Shown here: in pieces, positions 11,695 to 22,782 of the stretch
Layout: every line of letters starts with the position of its first letter
Numbering within the stretch: position 1 is the first letter of the stretch
From: Gentiana macrophylla
Lineage: Eukaryota > Streptophyta > Magnoliopsida > Gentianales > Gentianaceae
DNA length: 64,000 bases
Assembly (NCBI GenBank): GCA_026214975.1
Contig: JAOBSW010000776.1
Location: 18,921 to 82,920 of the forward strand
Reading direction: 5' to 3'
Made by a program: the position numbers and the translations under genes
The notes under the pieces: generated by a model
Seen by the model: the letters and a program-made list of their open reading frames with translations, nothing else
What the model was told of the DNA's origin: nothing
Databases searched by the model: none

Positions 11695-13400
11695 CCTTTA
11701 CTCGCCCTCGAGTAAATTAGGCGTTCAAACAATACCAAGGAATCAACTTTACGGTACATGCATGCATTTCAAAATATCAAGGTGAGAAGAACTCAGTTAA
11801 GTGAATGCATTACTTTGACTCTACTAGATCATGACACGGGGTGAGTGTGTGTTGAATGATGACGACTCATGCTTAATACGTTCTCGGGTTTGGAATACCG
11901 GACAATTGACTTTACACAATCCTGCCCTTCCTAGAATCTCCACTAATCGGGACTAACCAAGGTTAAACACGGTCCAAACAGACTTGAATGGTTATAACGT
12001 TAGGCTAGGTAAATTCGTTAATCTAAAAAGGGTAATTTGGGAAATCGAGAAAAGAAATACGAGTGAACAAAATCCAAACACGTACCACGTCTTCTTTACC
12101 AAACAAACCATCCAAACTCCTTTTTGATCATTTTCAACACTTTGGGAACTATAGGACACTAAGATACCCGAACTCATTACCAAACTTGACTATGTTTCAA
12201 GTGTCGTGAGATGAGCTCGAATACTTAGTATCTATCTGACTATCCCAACCCTAACATCATCATTGCTTTAAGCTCATTTTTTTTTTCAACCCTTTATTTC
12301 TATATACAACACAATTATTTGATTTTTTTTTTTTTTTTTTTTTTTTTGAAATGAAACCCGAGCATCCAGCCCCAATGAGCTCCTCCTCTCCTTATAGCTC
12401 TAAAACTGAAGAAACAACACCCCGACTCAACAAAAACATCTCTCACTCACACACTTGCCTTGGCAAGTATGGTTTAACAAAAGACTAAGTCCACTCGTAG
12501 GTCAAATGAAGGAACGTGACCAAAATAAGGCTCAAGGGTAGGTTTTCGACTACGTAACGAAAACGGCTATAAAGCTTAATGGTGGTCGGACCATTCTATC
12601 AAGGCCGAGAGGGGCTACGAAGGTCAAACATTCGGCTCAGCTTATTTGGCTAAAGTAGGTCAAAAAGAACGCCAAACTCGCCATCCCGTGTTCCTACCAA
12701 GGCCAATCCTTCTATTTCGCCCAAACTAGGGGCACAGTGTGTGTAAAGTAATCGTGATAAGCATAACCGCCGCCAAACGGTACTAAAAAGTGTTCCGTAT
12801 CATGACAATATAGACTCACCGTGAAACATTCACAAAACTAAAGACCTTTCACCACTCAATTGTGAGAAACATGCATGTAACGTGGTGTTAAAATCTTGGA
12901 AAAATTTGAAAACGGCCTAAAAATCAACTCGAAACGAGTAAAACCAAGTTTATCACATCATGGCATAATACTTTTATGAACATGCGAATAAGCTAAGTCG
13001 CCTCCCCTCCCTTTTAAGTGAAGCACCGCCCTCGTGTGTGAACGAGAAGGAAAAAGAAAGACTTAGCTTATGAGCCCGGCAAACGGTGCGGTCAAGTCCC
13101 GTGAACGGTCGTGGAAAGTAGTCCATCCCAAACCCTAATCATTGAAAACATCCAAGAAATACATGCACGGACATGGTCCGCGTACAAAACATAAAATATG
13201 GGGGATTCCGGGATAATAAAAAGAACGACTCACACGCCGTAAAACTTGAACAAGTATGTCACAAAGATAGTCAAATATGATTCAAACATACACAAAAGCA
13301 ACCAATCCACAAATCCAAGAAAAAGGCATGTAAAGTATGAAAAGGTGAAAAAAGTAGCAACAAAGTCAACTCAAAACAAGCTAGAAAGCTGGGGACATGT
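11695..13400 (-). other. Athila 3' untranslated region
   Basis: No frame longer than about 60 codons resembles a protein. A long T run on the plus strand (about 12324-12348) is the most obvious low-complexity feature. The stretch lies between the env-position ORF and the polypurine tract, where Athila elements normally have a long non-coding region. Confidence 0.6.
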
Positions 13401-13424
13401 CCAATAAAAAACAGGGGTGATAAT

Positions 13425-15092
13425 CTAAGGACCGACGCAAAAGGAACAAAGATAAACTCTACGCGCCTGCCTGATCCTCGATGTAGGTGGTATTGTGCTC
13501 GCAGATCTGTAGACGTAACAAGAGGAGCCTCGTAAGTCGAAACGGAGTGGCTCGAGATGTCGGAGCTGGAGTAGCCTCGAGAGGGGCCACTTTATCCATC
13601 GGGGCAGATGCAAAGAGCCTCAAAGCCGCCTCAACCGCATCCTCCTCGAGACAAATCGCTATGGCCTCTCAAGAACCGTGCAAACTCATAAGATCGCTCG
13701 CTCTAAAGCGAAGCTCGCATAGCCGGTACAAGTGTCCCAAGTGCTCAGAAACCCGAATAATCAGATTCATCTCGCACCTCCGCCGGTCTAACATCCGACG
13801 ACCCCATCCATCAACAAATAACGATTTCGAGCGGCGATGGGGATGGTAGGAATAAAACCAGATGCGCCTCCCCATCGCTCGGTAACAGGACCCTCGAACC
13901 CTTGGCTCACCTTCACCTCGATGTAACTTCCCGGCCTCGACTCGGCCGAGGACTCAAGGAAACGGGCTTCTTCAGATAACGCTCATCCTCGGCATACTCC
14001 TTCACCCCGGCTCGCAAACACAACCCATTCAACAAATGAATACACATGAGCTTCAGACGCTGATCCTTTCGAAGTTCGTAAGCTCTCTCGATAAAACCCG
14101 CCAACATCAATCGGTATCTCAAAGTGTAGTGCATACAAAGATCGCCAAATCTATCATGATGAACTTGTGAAAATTATCCTTGGGAGTAGGCGATTCTGCA
14201 TAATCCGAGCCTTAACTTTCCAAATTCCGAGAAAAATTAGTCGCCTTAAGCATATACCGGATATCGTGGCCCCATGGGGTCTCGTGGACCAAGGAATCGC
14301 AGGTCGATTGCTAACCAAGCTCCTCAAACGGATCCTCTCCTTGTCTTGCTTCTCTTTATAACATCTGTAATCCGTAGCGACAACCGGAGCCTTGTAAAAG
14401 CAGTAAATAGCCTTAGGGGTGAAAGGCACATCCACATTTCTAACTCGAACGACACCTCGTGTTCAGGTCCACCTCACTCAAATTGGCCAAAACTCCCGGG
14501 CCAACGTGTAATTCGGTTTCTCAAATTGAAGTCCGTATCTTGACAAAATCAACCCACTTCCGCTTTATCGATTGTCCCTAAAGCTCTTCTCAACCTTTTC
14601 CATGTCGACCTCCCTTTCTAGATCTCTCCCTTGAACCTCATCCTAAAAGCCAGTTCCGCACTATCATTAACGAACCTCTCCCGATAGGGCACAACTCCCT
14701 GTGTGCCTTCCTAGCGGTAGCTTTCAAATCAAACTCGAACCTCCGGGAGTCACCACTTGACCTCCCGGGTCGTCCTAACCTCACTAGTCGCCCAACAGCC
14801 CACTAGCACCCGCAATGATTCAATCAGATTTAGACTTGGCCCGCCTCGGTCTACCAAAGGTACATCCTCATCATCGTAATCATCGCCTCAATCCCCATCG
14901 CCTCATCTACCAAATCTCCATACAAGGGCCTTTTCCTAGCCTCTCTAATGTGTCTACTCTCCCTGCCTCCACCTATGACTAAGTGGTTGATTCAACGAAT
15001 CAATCGGAATATCCTCAAGCCTTAACTTTTTCTCGAGGGGTTCTACAGCCTTTCCTTACCCTTTCCAAACAGAACTTGACTTTAGGAGCCAT
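13425..15092 (-). pseudogene. Env-position ORF of Athila, badly broken
   Basis: Athila elements often carry a third ORF after pol, usually called env-like though its function is unproven. Here the minus-strand translation gives disconnected pieces: MAPKVKFCLERV near 15092, a segment read as NVDVPFTPKAIYCFYKAP at about 14440-14380, NRLLPR near 14180, and a charged helical-looking piece at 13913-14134. The VPFTP.AI..FY pattern is familiar from the 'putative plant transposon protein' family found in such ORFs. No transmembrane or fusion-peptide architecture can be demonstrated. Many stops and frameshifts separate the pieces. The upstream promoter-like module is described separately. Confidence 0.5.
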
Positions 15093-15375
15093 TCTCACAC
15101 AAACCGAACCAAAACAAACCACCACTGCATAACGCACCAACACAATCAACCCCAAACCGCACTCCAAAACCGCCAACAAAACCGTAAGCCAAAAATCCAA
15201 AACCAACAACCAAACCAGCCCAAAACAACCATGCAGACGCACTCCACAACACCCCACACCGCCAACAACAAAGAATGCAACAACCAAAACGAAAAGGAAC
15301 AAAATCAAGAAAAGCTCGACGAGGCTCGACTCAAAATCGACCCGAGAAAAAGTTGACAAAACTCAAAAAAGTTTG

Positions 15376-15870
15376 TTGAGACTTACCAAAATTGGTGTTA
15401 GGAGTGCAATGGTGCAATGGAATCCTTTAACGATCAACGAATGAGCCAAAATCGGATTTTTTGCAATGGTGCAAAACTTGATGAAATCTCCGATTCTTCC
15501 CAATGAGTGTTTGGTTGATGATTTTGGTTGAGAATCAAGAGAGGAGGTGATTAGGAGTTGATAGCAACAAAATGGAGCAAAACGGTGAAGAATCAAGAAT
15601 TGGTGATTTTGGGGAGAGGGGAGGGACGGTTTCGCTTTTTTTGTTTGAAAGGGAGAATGGAGAAGATGATGAAAAATCGGTGGTTATAGGGGTTTCGATT
15701 GTGTCCGACGGATGCATTCTCATCCGACGGACAAGGATGGATGAACCGTCCGGACGGATGCTAGCGGTGTCCGGACGGATGTAACGCCCGCCAAGCAAAT
15801 GGAAAAACAAAGTGATATATCCGGACGGATGGGTATATTTGTCCGTCCGACAAGGGTAAAAACAGGGCAA
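15376..15870 (-). promoter_or_regulatory. Putative internal promoter, leader and splice donor ahead of the Athila downstream ORF
   Basis: Read leftward this stretch has TCCGnnCGGA-type inverted repeats (15704-15851) and then a TATA-like CCCTATAACC (about 15683-15692). A pyrimidine-rich leader (about 15675-15540) follows, then TTTTGGTAAGTCTC, whose GTAAGT at 15386-15381 is a strong splice-donor match. A possible acceptor TATGCAG lies near 15127, shortly before the MAPK-starting frame. The order copies that of the element's own U3-R-U5. The function as a promoter is inference. Confidence 0.4.
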
Positions 15871-15972
15871 AGTGATTTTTTAGCATGAAGGCGCCCTCGA
15901 TCATCCGGATTCAATCCTCAACACCAAAACACAAAGAAAAACAAGTTCAAAACCAAAGAAAAACACAGAAAT

Positions 15973-16021
15973 GATGGGTTGCCTCCCACCGAGCGCTTTG
16001 TTTTATGTCGCTGGCTCGACA
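15973..16021 (-). other. Conserved Athila post-pol block
   Basis: The plus strand contains GGTTGCCTCCCACCGAGCGC followed by TTTG and a GTCGCTGGCTCGACAT stretch. The minus-strand form (AGCGCTCGGTGGGAGGCAACC) is a recurrent sequence downstream of pol in Athila/Tat-type elements as I recall them. Its role is unknown. Confidence 0.55.
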
Positions 16022-16209
16022 TAGTGACTTATACTATATCGGTTTTTTCAAGATTATACTACCGATACGAAAGCGAGGAAAACGAGGTGTAGAAAGAGAA
16101 CGAACGGTGAGTTATAAGGTGAAAATGTCATGCATTGAAGTCCATGACGGGACTAAACACTTGGCTTCTCTATCTTAGGATCCTCCAAAATCACCACTTC
16201 GAGAGCTTC

Positions 16210-17400
16210 ATCAAACGGTAACTTTTCATACTTTTTCAAACGAAGGCCATTTGTGATTGAAGTCCCATGCTTGGGGTGCTTTATTTCTACAGCCCCTCGA
16301 GTCAAAAATCCTCTCAATCGTGTAAGGTCCCGACCATCGAGACTTCAAATTTTCCCGGAAAAGATGCAAACGAGTATCATACAATGTAACCTCATCTCCT
16401 ACCTCAAACTTCTTGGGCTTTATCAATTGATCGTGGAGAAGCTTGGTTTTCTTTGTATCTTGCCGAACAATCATAGGCTCGTAGTCTAAACTCCTCCAAT
16501 TCAACTAATCGAGCCTTCCTCTCTCTCCACTAAGAGTCTCGCCCATATTTAACTCTTTAATAGCCCAATGCGCCTATGCTCAACTTCCACCGGTAAGTGA
16601 CACGTTTTTCCAAAGACAATCATGTACGGCGACATACCAATTGGAGTCTTGAATGCGGTTCGGTGAGCCCAAAGAGCGCCATCCAACTTTTTAGACCAAC
16701 TCTTAGAATTTCTATCAACAAATTGCTCAAGAATCCTTTTAATACCTCGGTTTGAAACCTCCACTTGGCCACTGCTTGAGGGTCATAGGCCGCTCCCAAC
16801 TTATGAGTCACCCCATACTTAAGAAGTAGCTTATCTAAGTCTCTATTCGCAAAATGAGTGCCATTGTCGTAAATGATAGTTCTAGGTACTCCAAACCGTG
16901 TGAAAATGAACATTTTTAGAAACTTAATGACCACGTGAATCATTATTAGTGGGGTTGCAATCGCTTCCACCCACTTCGAGACGTAATCACAAAGCTACCA
17001 AAATGAACTTGTTGCCAAATGAAGAAGGATAGGGTCCCACAAAGTCAATTCCCAAACGCGAAAACCTCACAAACAATGATAGGGGCGTTGAGGCATCTCA
17101 TTTTTCTTAGAAATTCTCCCGAACGCTGACACGCTGGCCACAAAGTTTTACATAAGCATAGGCATCCTTAAAATTGTCGGCCAATAAAGCCCGCTTTGCA
17201 AAACCTTCAACGCGGTCCTTTGTCCGAGAAATGGCCCCTCAGCCTCTATCATGGCAAAAGGATAACACGCCAATCTCTCGCCCTCGCTTATACATCTCCT
17301 CGTAACGCTATCAAGACACAATCGAAACAAGTAGGATCCTCCCAAACGAAGTATCTAGCCTCACTCACTAACTTTCTCCTCTCGATTCTCGCCTAACTCC
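16210..17400 (-). pseudogene. Athila integrase
   Basis: The integrase appears in three frames. The N-terminal H2C2-like segment lies around 17345-17150 (GGSYLFRLCLDSVTRRC, then ALKVLQSGLYWPT). The rve core is at 16970-16620 (FTRFGVPRTIIYDNGTHFAN with the second catalytic Asp, and [14 protein letters not shown]). The 3' core continues at 16764-16549 ([21 protein letters not shown]). The C-terminal part at 16504-16226 includes FRENLKSRWSGPYTIERIF, a GPY/F-type module. Several frameshifts separate the pieces. Confidence 0.88.
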
Positions 17401-18060
17401 GACTCGATAAATCCACTTTCCAGGTAATTCACTATCGGTGCAAACCACGGAGCTCCCTCCTTTCCTTTCTTCGTAAAATTCCTCGCTTTTTCCGGTAACA
17501 TAGTGTCTACAACAAAAAGTCGCTTCATCCGGGAACGAGTCATCTATTTCAACCCTTTTCGATTCGTCACCTCAACTGGCTCAATCCGACTAAGATGATC
17601 GGCTATCACATTCTCACAACCTTTACGGTTTCTAATTTCCACATCGAACTCTTGAAGGAGCAAAATCCATCTCAACAAACGCGTTTCAGATCCTTCTTAG
17701 CTTAACAAATATTGCAATGCGGAGTGGTCCAGATGGACAATCACTTTAGACCCCACCAGATAGGATCTAAACTTGTCGTAAAGCAAAACTATCGCCAACA
17801 ATTCTTTCTCGTCGAGTGTAGTTCTCATTGAGCCGGATTCAAGGTGTGACTTGCATAATAAATCGGTCGAAACAACTTATCCACCTTTGTCCTAACACGC
17901 CTCATCGCTAAATCGCTAGCATCGCACATGACCTCAAACTCTTGCTCCCAATTTGGAGCTATCAAAATCGGAGCCTCGGTCAAAAGCTTCTTAATCTCCT
18001 CAAAGCTTCCACACACTCATCATCAAAAGTCACATTTACTCCTTCTTCAATCTAGAGGTA
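17401..18060 (-). pseudogene. Athila RNase H region
   Basis: At 18016-17825 the translation gives FEVMCDASDLAMRRV and IYYASHTLNPAQ, the start of the Gypsy RT-linked RNase H with its first catalytic Asp (CDASD). Downstream pieces are decayed. A minus-strand reading through 17800-17560 still shows the order expected before the integrase zinc-binding segment. Confidence 0.75.
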
Positions 18061-19125
18061 AGAGGTGTAGCCTTTGGGCAAACTTAGGATAAATTTACGA
18101 TAAAACCCCGCATGCCCCAAGAAAGATCTTAACGCTTTCAAACTAGTAGGCATAGGCAACCTAGAAATAGCATCTACCTTAGCTCTATCAACCTCTATCC
18201 CCCAAATTAAACCTTATGACCTAGGACAATTCCCTCACCACCATAAAATGACACTTCTCCTGGGGTTCAAAATCAAATCGGTCTCCTCACACCTAGCGAG
18301 CACCCTATCTATATTAGTCAAGCATGCATCAAAGTCGTCCCCAAAATCAGAAATCATCCATAAACACCGCCATACACTTATCAATCAAATCAAGAAAATG
18401 GCAAGCATGCATCTCTCGGAATGTCGCGGGTGCATTACACAACCCAAAGGCATTCTTCAAATGCAAAGGTGCCATAGGGCAAGTAAACGTGGTCTTTTCT
18501 TGGTCATTGACATCGATGTGAATCGATAATAACCACTAAATCCATCGAAAACAATAAAATGCATGTCCAAAGAAGCTTATCTAACTCTTGATCAACAAAC
18601 GGGAGTGGGAAATGATCCTTCCTAGTCTTTTCATTCAACATGCTAAAATCAATACTGCACTGATGACCGAATGTAGGCGCATAAAAAGACTCACCTTGCT
18701 CATTTGTTAGCACCGTAATGCCGCTCTTCTTAGGTACCACCTGTGTGGGGCTCACCCACTCACCGTCCGAGATGGGGTAGATGATGCCCAACGCCAACAT
18801 TTTCACCACTTCCTTTCTTACCACTTCCAAGAATGCGGTTCGGGCCTCCTTTGCGGTTGACGCCGGTCTCGCCCCATCCTCGAGGATGATTTTGTGCTTA
18901 CATATGTCGGCACTAATCCCCTTGATATCCACCATTTTCCATCCAAAAGCTCGTTTCCTCTTCTTCAAGACTTGAACTAGCTTTACTTCTCGCAAGGTCG
19001 CTGAAGCGTATATAATAACCGGAAGTAAATCACTACCTTCAAGGAAAACATATTTGAGGTGTTGAGGAAGCGGTTTCAACTCCAAATCTGCCGGTGGTTC
19101 CTCAATGGATGGCCTTGGCATATCC
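18060..19125 (-). pseudogene. Athila reverse transcriptase
   Basis: The 205-codon frame 19121-18504 carries LPQHLKYVFLEG, the region before the palm, then RKEVVKMLALGIIYPISDGEWVSPTQVVPKKSG, IDFSMLNEKTRKDHFPLPF and VDQELDKLL, which are RVT_1 blocks diagnostic of Athila. The frame then shifts. The palm catalytic box region (about 18440-18240) can be followed only in fragments. Confidence 0.88.
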
Positions 19126-19399
19126 CTCCGGCGAACCGAGATCTAGTTTCTTAGTCCAAATTGGTTTCCATGAACTTCCCCCGCTTGAGATGCATGGCAT
19201 AAACTCGCATCACCCGGTCGTCATCACCACCTTGCATGATTTCATCAAACATTTCTCCAGTGGTTCCTTGTGCCCCTCGCAAATTCACATTCTCCAAAAC
19301 ACACGGGTGGATAACATCTATCGAGAAACAATCATTCATCTCATTCTCGTGGTGTTTCATGGTTTTGTAAACATTAATCTTAACACTATCTTGACCAAC

Positions 19400-19720
19400 T
19401 CTTAAAATTATATCCCCTCTTAACGCCTATCAAGGTCTCCCCAAAGATTTAGGAAAGGCCGACCTAACAAAAGAGGTGTCTTAGAATCGGAGTCCATATC
19501 AAGAACCACTAAATCAACCTGAAACACAAATTTATCAACTTGAACCAACACATCTCGGCTACTCTCTGGCGGTGTCCTAATCGACCTATCCGCCATTTGC
19601 AAAGTCATGCCCGTTGGTTCTAATCTCCTAAGCCCAACTTATCATAAATCGACTTTGGCATCAAACTAACCGATGCCCCAAATCGCAAAGCACATTTTTT
19701 GAAAACAGCTTCTCCTATGG
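19400..19720 (-). pseudogene. Athila aspartic protease
   Basis: The minus-strand frame 19608-19420 reads LQMADRSIRTPP, DVLVQVDKFVFQVDLVVLDM and PLLLGRPFLNLWG. This is the retropepsin-like block that precedes RT in Athila (LADRS...DVLV.V..F..P.DFVILDM...ILGRPFL). The catalytic DTG segment upstream (towards 19680) is not clearly preserved. Confidence 0.75.
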
Positions 19721-20499
19721 TTATCGGGATAGTAAACTCGCTCTATCTTGAATTTTGGGAGGGATTTTATTCTCAAAAATGGCGGAACATTCATAACTCA
19801 ACCGACCATCTGTTGCATTTTCTCTTTACTTGAAAGCATATTCTTTATAAACTTGAAATATGATGGGATGTTAGCAATGATATCCAACATTGGCATGGTC
19901 ACTTCAAATTTCCTCAACATTTCTAATAATTTTGCTTGACTTTGGGTCAAGACTCCTTTTAGTTGTTTTGGGAGGAAATGGTAAAGTGGTCACGCCAAAA
20001 CCCGGGGAGGAGGGGAATTTTACCTTTACTACCTTTAGGCCTCGAGTGGTGGCGATGGCTCTTCTTCCTTTACATCAATGATTATCGATCCGACTTTGGC
20101 CTCGACGCTTCTTCCCACTTTCGCTTGTATTCTTCCACTTCCTTTCCAACCTCGAGATTCTCTCTCTTTTCAGCCCTTTCTCAACATCCTCATCAAAACC
20201 TTCTTGCTCACCCAACGGCCCTTTGTAATCACAAAATTTCTCTTTCTCGGAGTTTGGCACCATCTTCTCAAGTTCTCGACCTTGTTGACCCGCCTCTTTA
20301 CCACTCCGGTGACTACCGTGACAAACATCTTTAGATTCCTTGGGGTTCCTCTCCGTGTTACTAGGTAGCCCCTGCACTCAAAGGCGGTTGAGATCTATTC
20401 TCGGTCAATCGCCCATCTAAATCTCCAAATTCGTGATGGCCGCTCTCTGCTCAATCACAAGCTTATTCAACTGATCAAGGCCTTCTTCCGAGGACTTTG

Positions 20500-22674
20500 A
20501 CTTCCCGAACTACCCCCTTGTTGATTATTGAGCTGCTTTTGCTTATGGGCATTCGGATGTTGGTAAGTCTCGGATTTTGATTTCCGGCTTGTTGAGTATT
20601 CTGATGGTTGCTGCCTTGTTGCCCTTGATCTCGACTCCCATTATCTCTATTCTGATTATTGCCCCATTGGCCTTGTCGATTCTGACCCCAACTCTGATTA
20701 CTTGAATTTTGATTTTGGCTTTCATAACCTTGGTTGTTGGAGTTTTGATGTTGTCGACCCCAACTACCTTGATTATTCTCTCTCCAACCACCTTGGAAAT
20801 TTCGAGGGTTCCTTGCTCTCTATTCTCGATTCCAACCTCGGTTGCCTTGGCCTTGATTATTTTGGTTCCACCTCGGTTGCCTCGGTCCCACCCCTTGGCC
20901 ACCTTGATTTCCTTGGTTCCAATTTTGGCCTTCTTTGGTGTTATTCCATGAATTCCCAAAATTCTCGGTTCCTTCCATTATTCCTAATTGTTGTGATTCC
21001 AATTTTCCTTGGTTGTTGTTGCCTTGGTTCCAATTCCTCCGTAATTATTTCCAATGTAATTCACATCATTCGGTTGCATCTCTTCTTCCATGCCAAGTCC
21101 CATTGATGATTCAAAATCTTGATAGTATGGTGGAACTTTCAAGTTTGGATTATTACCCCACCGATTGTCTGGATTCACCGCCACCAAAACTCGTTGTTGC
21201 CCAAACCGAGGGTTCTTCCGGGACTTTGTTGACTACTACCACTCGAGCTTCCCACTCCCAACTGCTGAGTGCGGCTACCAACTCTTCCACCACCGCAGAA
21301 TCGGTTGTGGGTGAGACACACTTCCTATAGGTTGTTGAGGAATCGGCCGTGGTGTCTCGCCGAGGTAATCTGCTGAGGACAAGCCGACCTACTCGGATTC
21401 GAACAAAATCGAATGAATGATTACCTCCACATAACCGACAAACTGTAATGCTTCTTCCATTTTCTTCACCTTGGTTTGCAAAGTACAACAACTCATTGTG
21501 TGCAAATGCCTCTTTGTCCAACTGTTCTTCAAGTGCCTTAACAAATTTGGTGAGACTCATCGGGTTGTCTCGTCTCGAACTTGAAACCCATTCATCATCC
21601 CTTTCAATTGCATCATTGATATGTTGCATAGCCAACTCGGGATCAATCCTTGTCAAACCCTTTCCACTTGCCGCATCCAAAAGATTTCTATCCGATTTAT
21701 CCAAGGCTCGATAGATTTTGATAACTTGCTCAACCGTACTCAAATTGTGGGGAGGGCACTTCTTCAACAAAGCCCTAAACCTCTCAACGGTCTCTTTCAT
21801 TGTTTCTCCTTTTCTTCCACTAAAATTATGAATTTCACGCTCAAATCTTCAATCTTTGCCGGAGGAAAATATTTTTCAGAAAAACATCGGCGACTTCCGC
21901 CCAAGTAGATAGAGAGCCATGTGTAGTAGGGTATTAAACCATGTTTTTGTAGCCCCTCTCAAAGCAAACTGAAACATCATCAACTTGAGTGCCTCCTCGG
22001 TCACTCCATTATACTTCAATGTCGAGATTATTTGTAGATAATTGTCCAAAACTCATTAGATCCTCATTCCTTTGCCCATAGAAAACCGCATTCTCACCGA
22101 TAAGATTTATGACATTTTGCTTCGGTTCCATGTTGTTAGCATGGACAAATGGGAATTTCGATTGATTATGGCTACCCCTTGATATGGAGTAACCACATAA
22201 TCTCTCATTGAAACAAACCCTTGATTGGCGGTGGGTCATTCTGCTGTCGTTGATTCACGTTATTCTGATTAGCTTGGAGAAGCTGATTCTGTGCCGCTAA
22301 TTGTTGAACCAACTGAAGTAAGTGCTGATGTCCCGCCTCCGCTGCTTGTTGTTGAAGTTGTACATTCCCTTCCAAGGCGGGATCGAACAAATTCCTCCCA
22401 TCCGCCCTGCAACCAAAGGAGGATTTCTTTCACGTGGAGGAGGGGTGTTTAGATGGCCCAATCCTCCAACTTGAGATGTATCATCACCATTCAACCTATC
22501 TCTTCCGCTGGTCGTCATACTTTCTTCCTCTGAAGAAGAATCTGAAGCTTCTTGTCCGTCCACGGTGTCTGAAGCCGAGGCAGACGATCTTTTCCTCAAT
22601 TGGCTTTCGTGCCTATCAATCTCCGGGTAAAAAGGCTCTAGAGGAGTCCCAGAACTCCGGGTCATACACTGCAA
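20500..22674 (-). pseudogene. gag: Athila gag
   Basis: The start is near 22674 (MQCMTRSSGTPLEPF), followed by an acidic serine-rich N-terminus. The capsid-like retrotransposon gag domain lies at about 22000-21600 (ETVERFRALLKKCPPHNLS, DKSDRNLLDAASGKG). A zinc-knuckle-like CRLCGGNHSFDF is near 21400. An Asn/Gly/Gln-rich low-complexity tail (21190-20550) has repeated WN, NQGNQ and GNRG words. The low-complexity part yields long spurious frames on both strands. Multiple frameshifts make it non-functional as read. Confidence 0.85.
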
Positions 22675-22760
22675 GTCAAATCAAACAACAAGAAAACAAT
22701 AAAAGAAAACGACCTAAGCCCAAGCTTTTGGTCAACTTTTGTGATATCAAAGTGTTGCCA

Positions 22761-22781
22761 ATCCCCGGCAACGGCGCCAAC
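22761..22781 (-). other. Athila primer-binding site, tRNA-Asp type
   Basis: The plus strand reads ATCCCCGGCAACGGCGCCAA, identical to the 3' end of plant tRNA-Asp (…CCCCGGCAACGGCGCCA). It lies two bases from the right LTR. tRNA-Asp priming is characteristic of Athila/Tat elements. Confidence 0.92.
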
Positions 22782-22782
22782 T

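Noticed and set aside
15015..15359. A hydrophobic 114-codon minus-strand frame that could pass for a membrane protein
   Set aside because: It lies between a strong splice donor and a possible acceptor, so it is more likely intron or leader; only its end (MAPK start) fits the downstream ORF.
20075..21330. Several overlapping frames of 80-138 codons on both strands
   Set aside because: They are shadows of the low-complexity tail of Athila gag.
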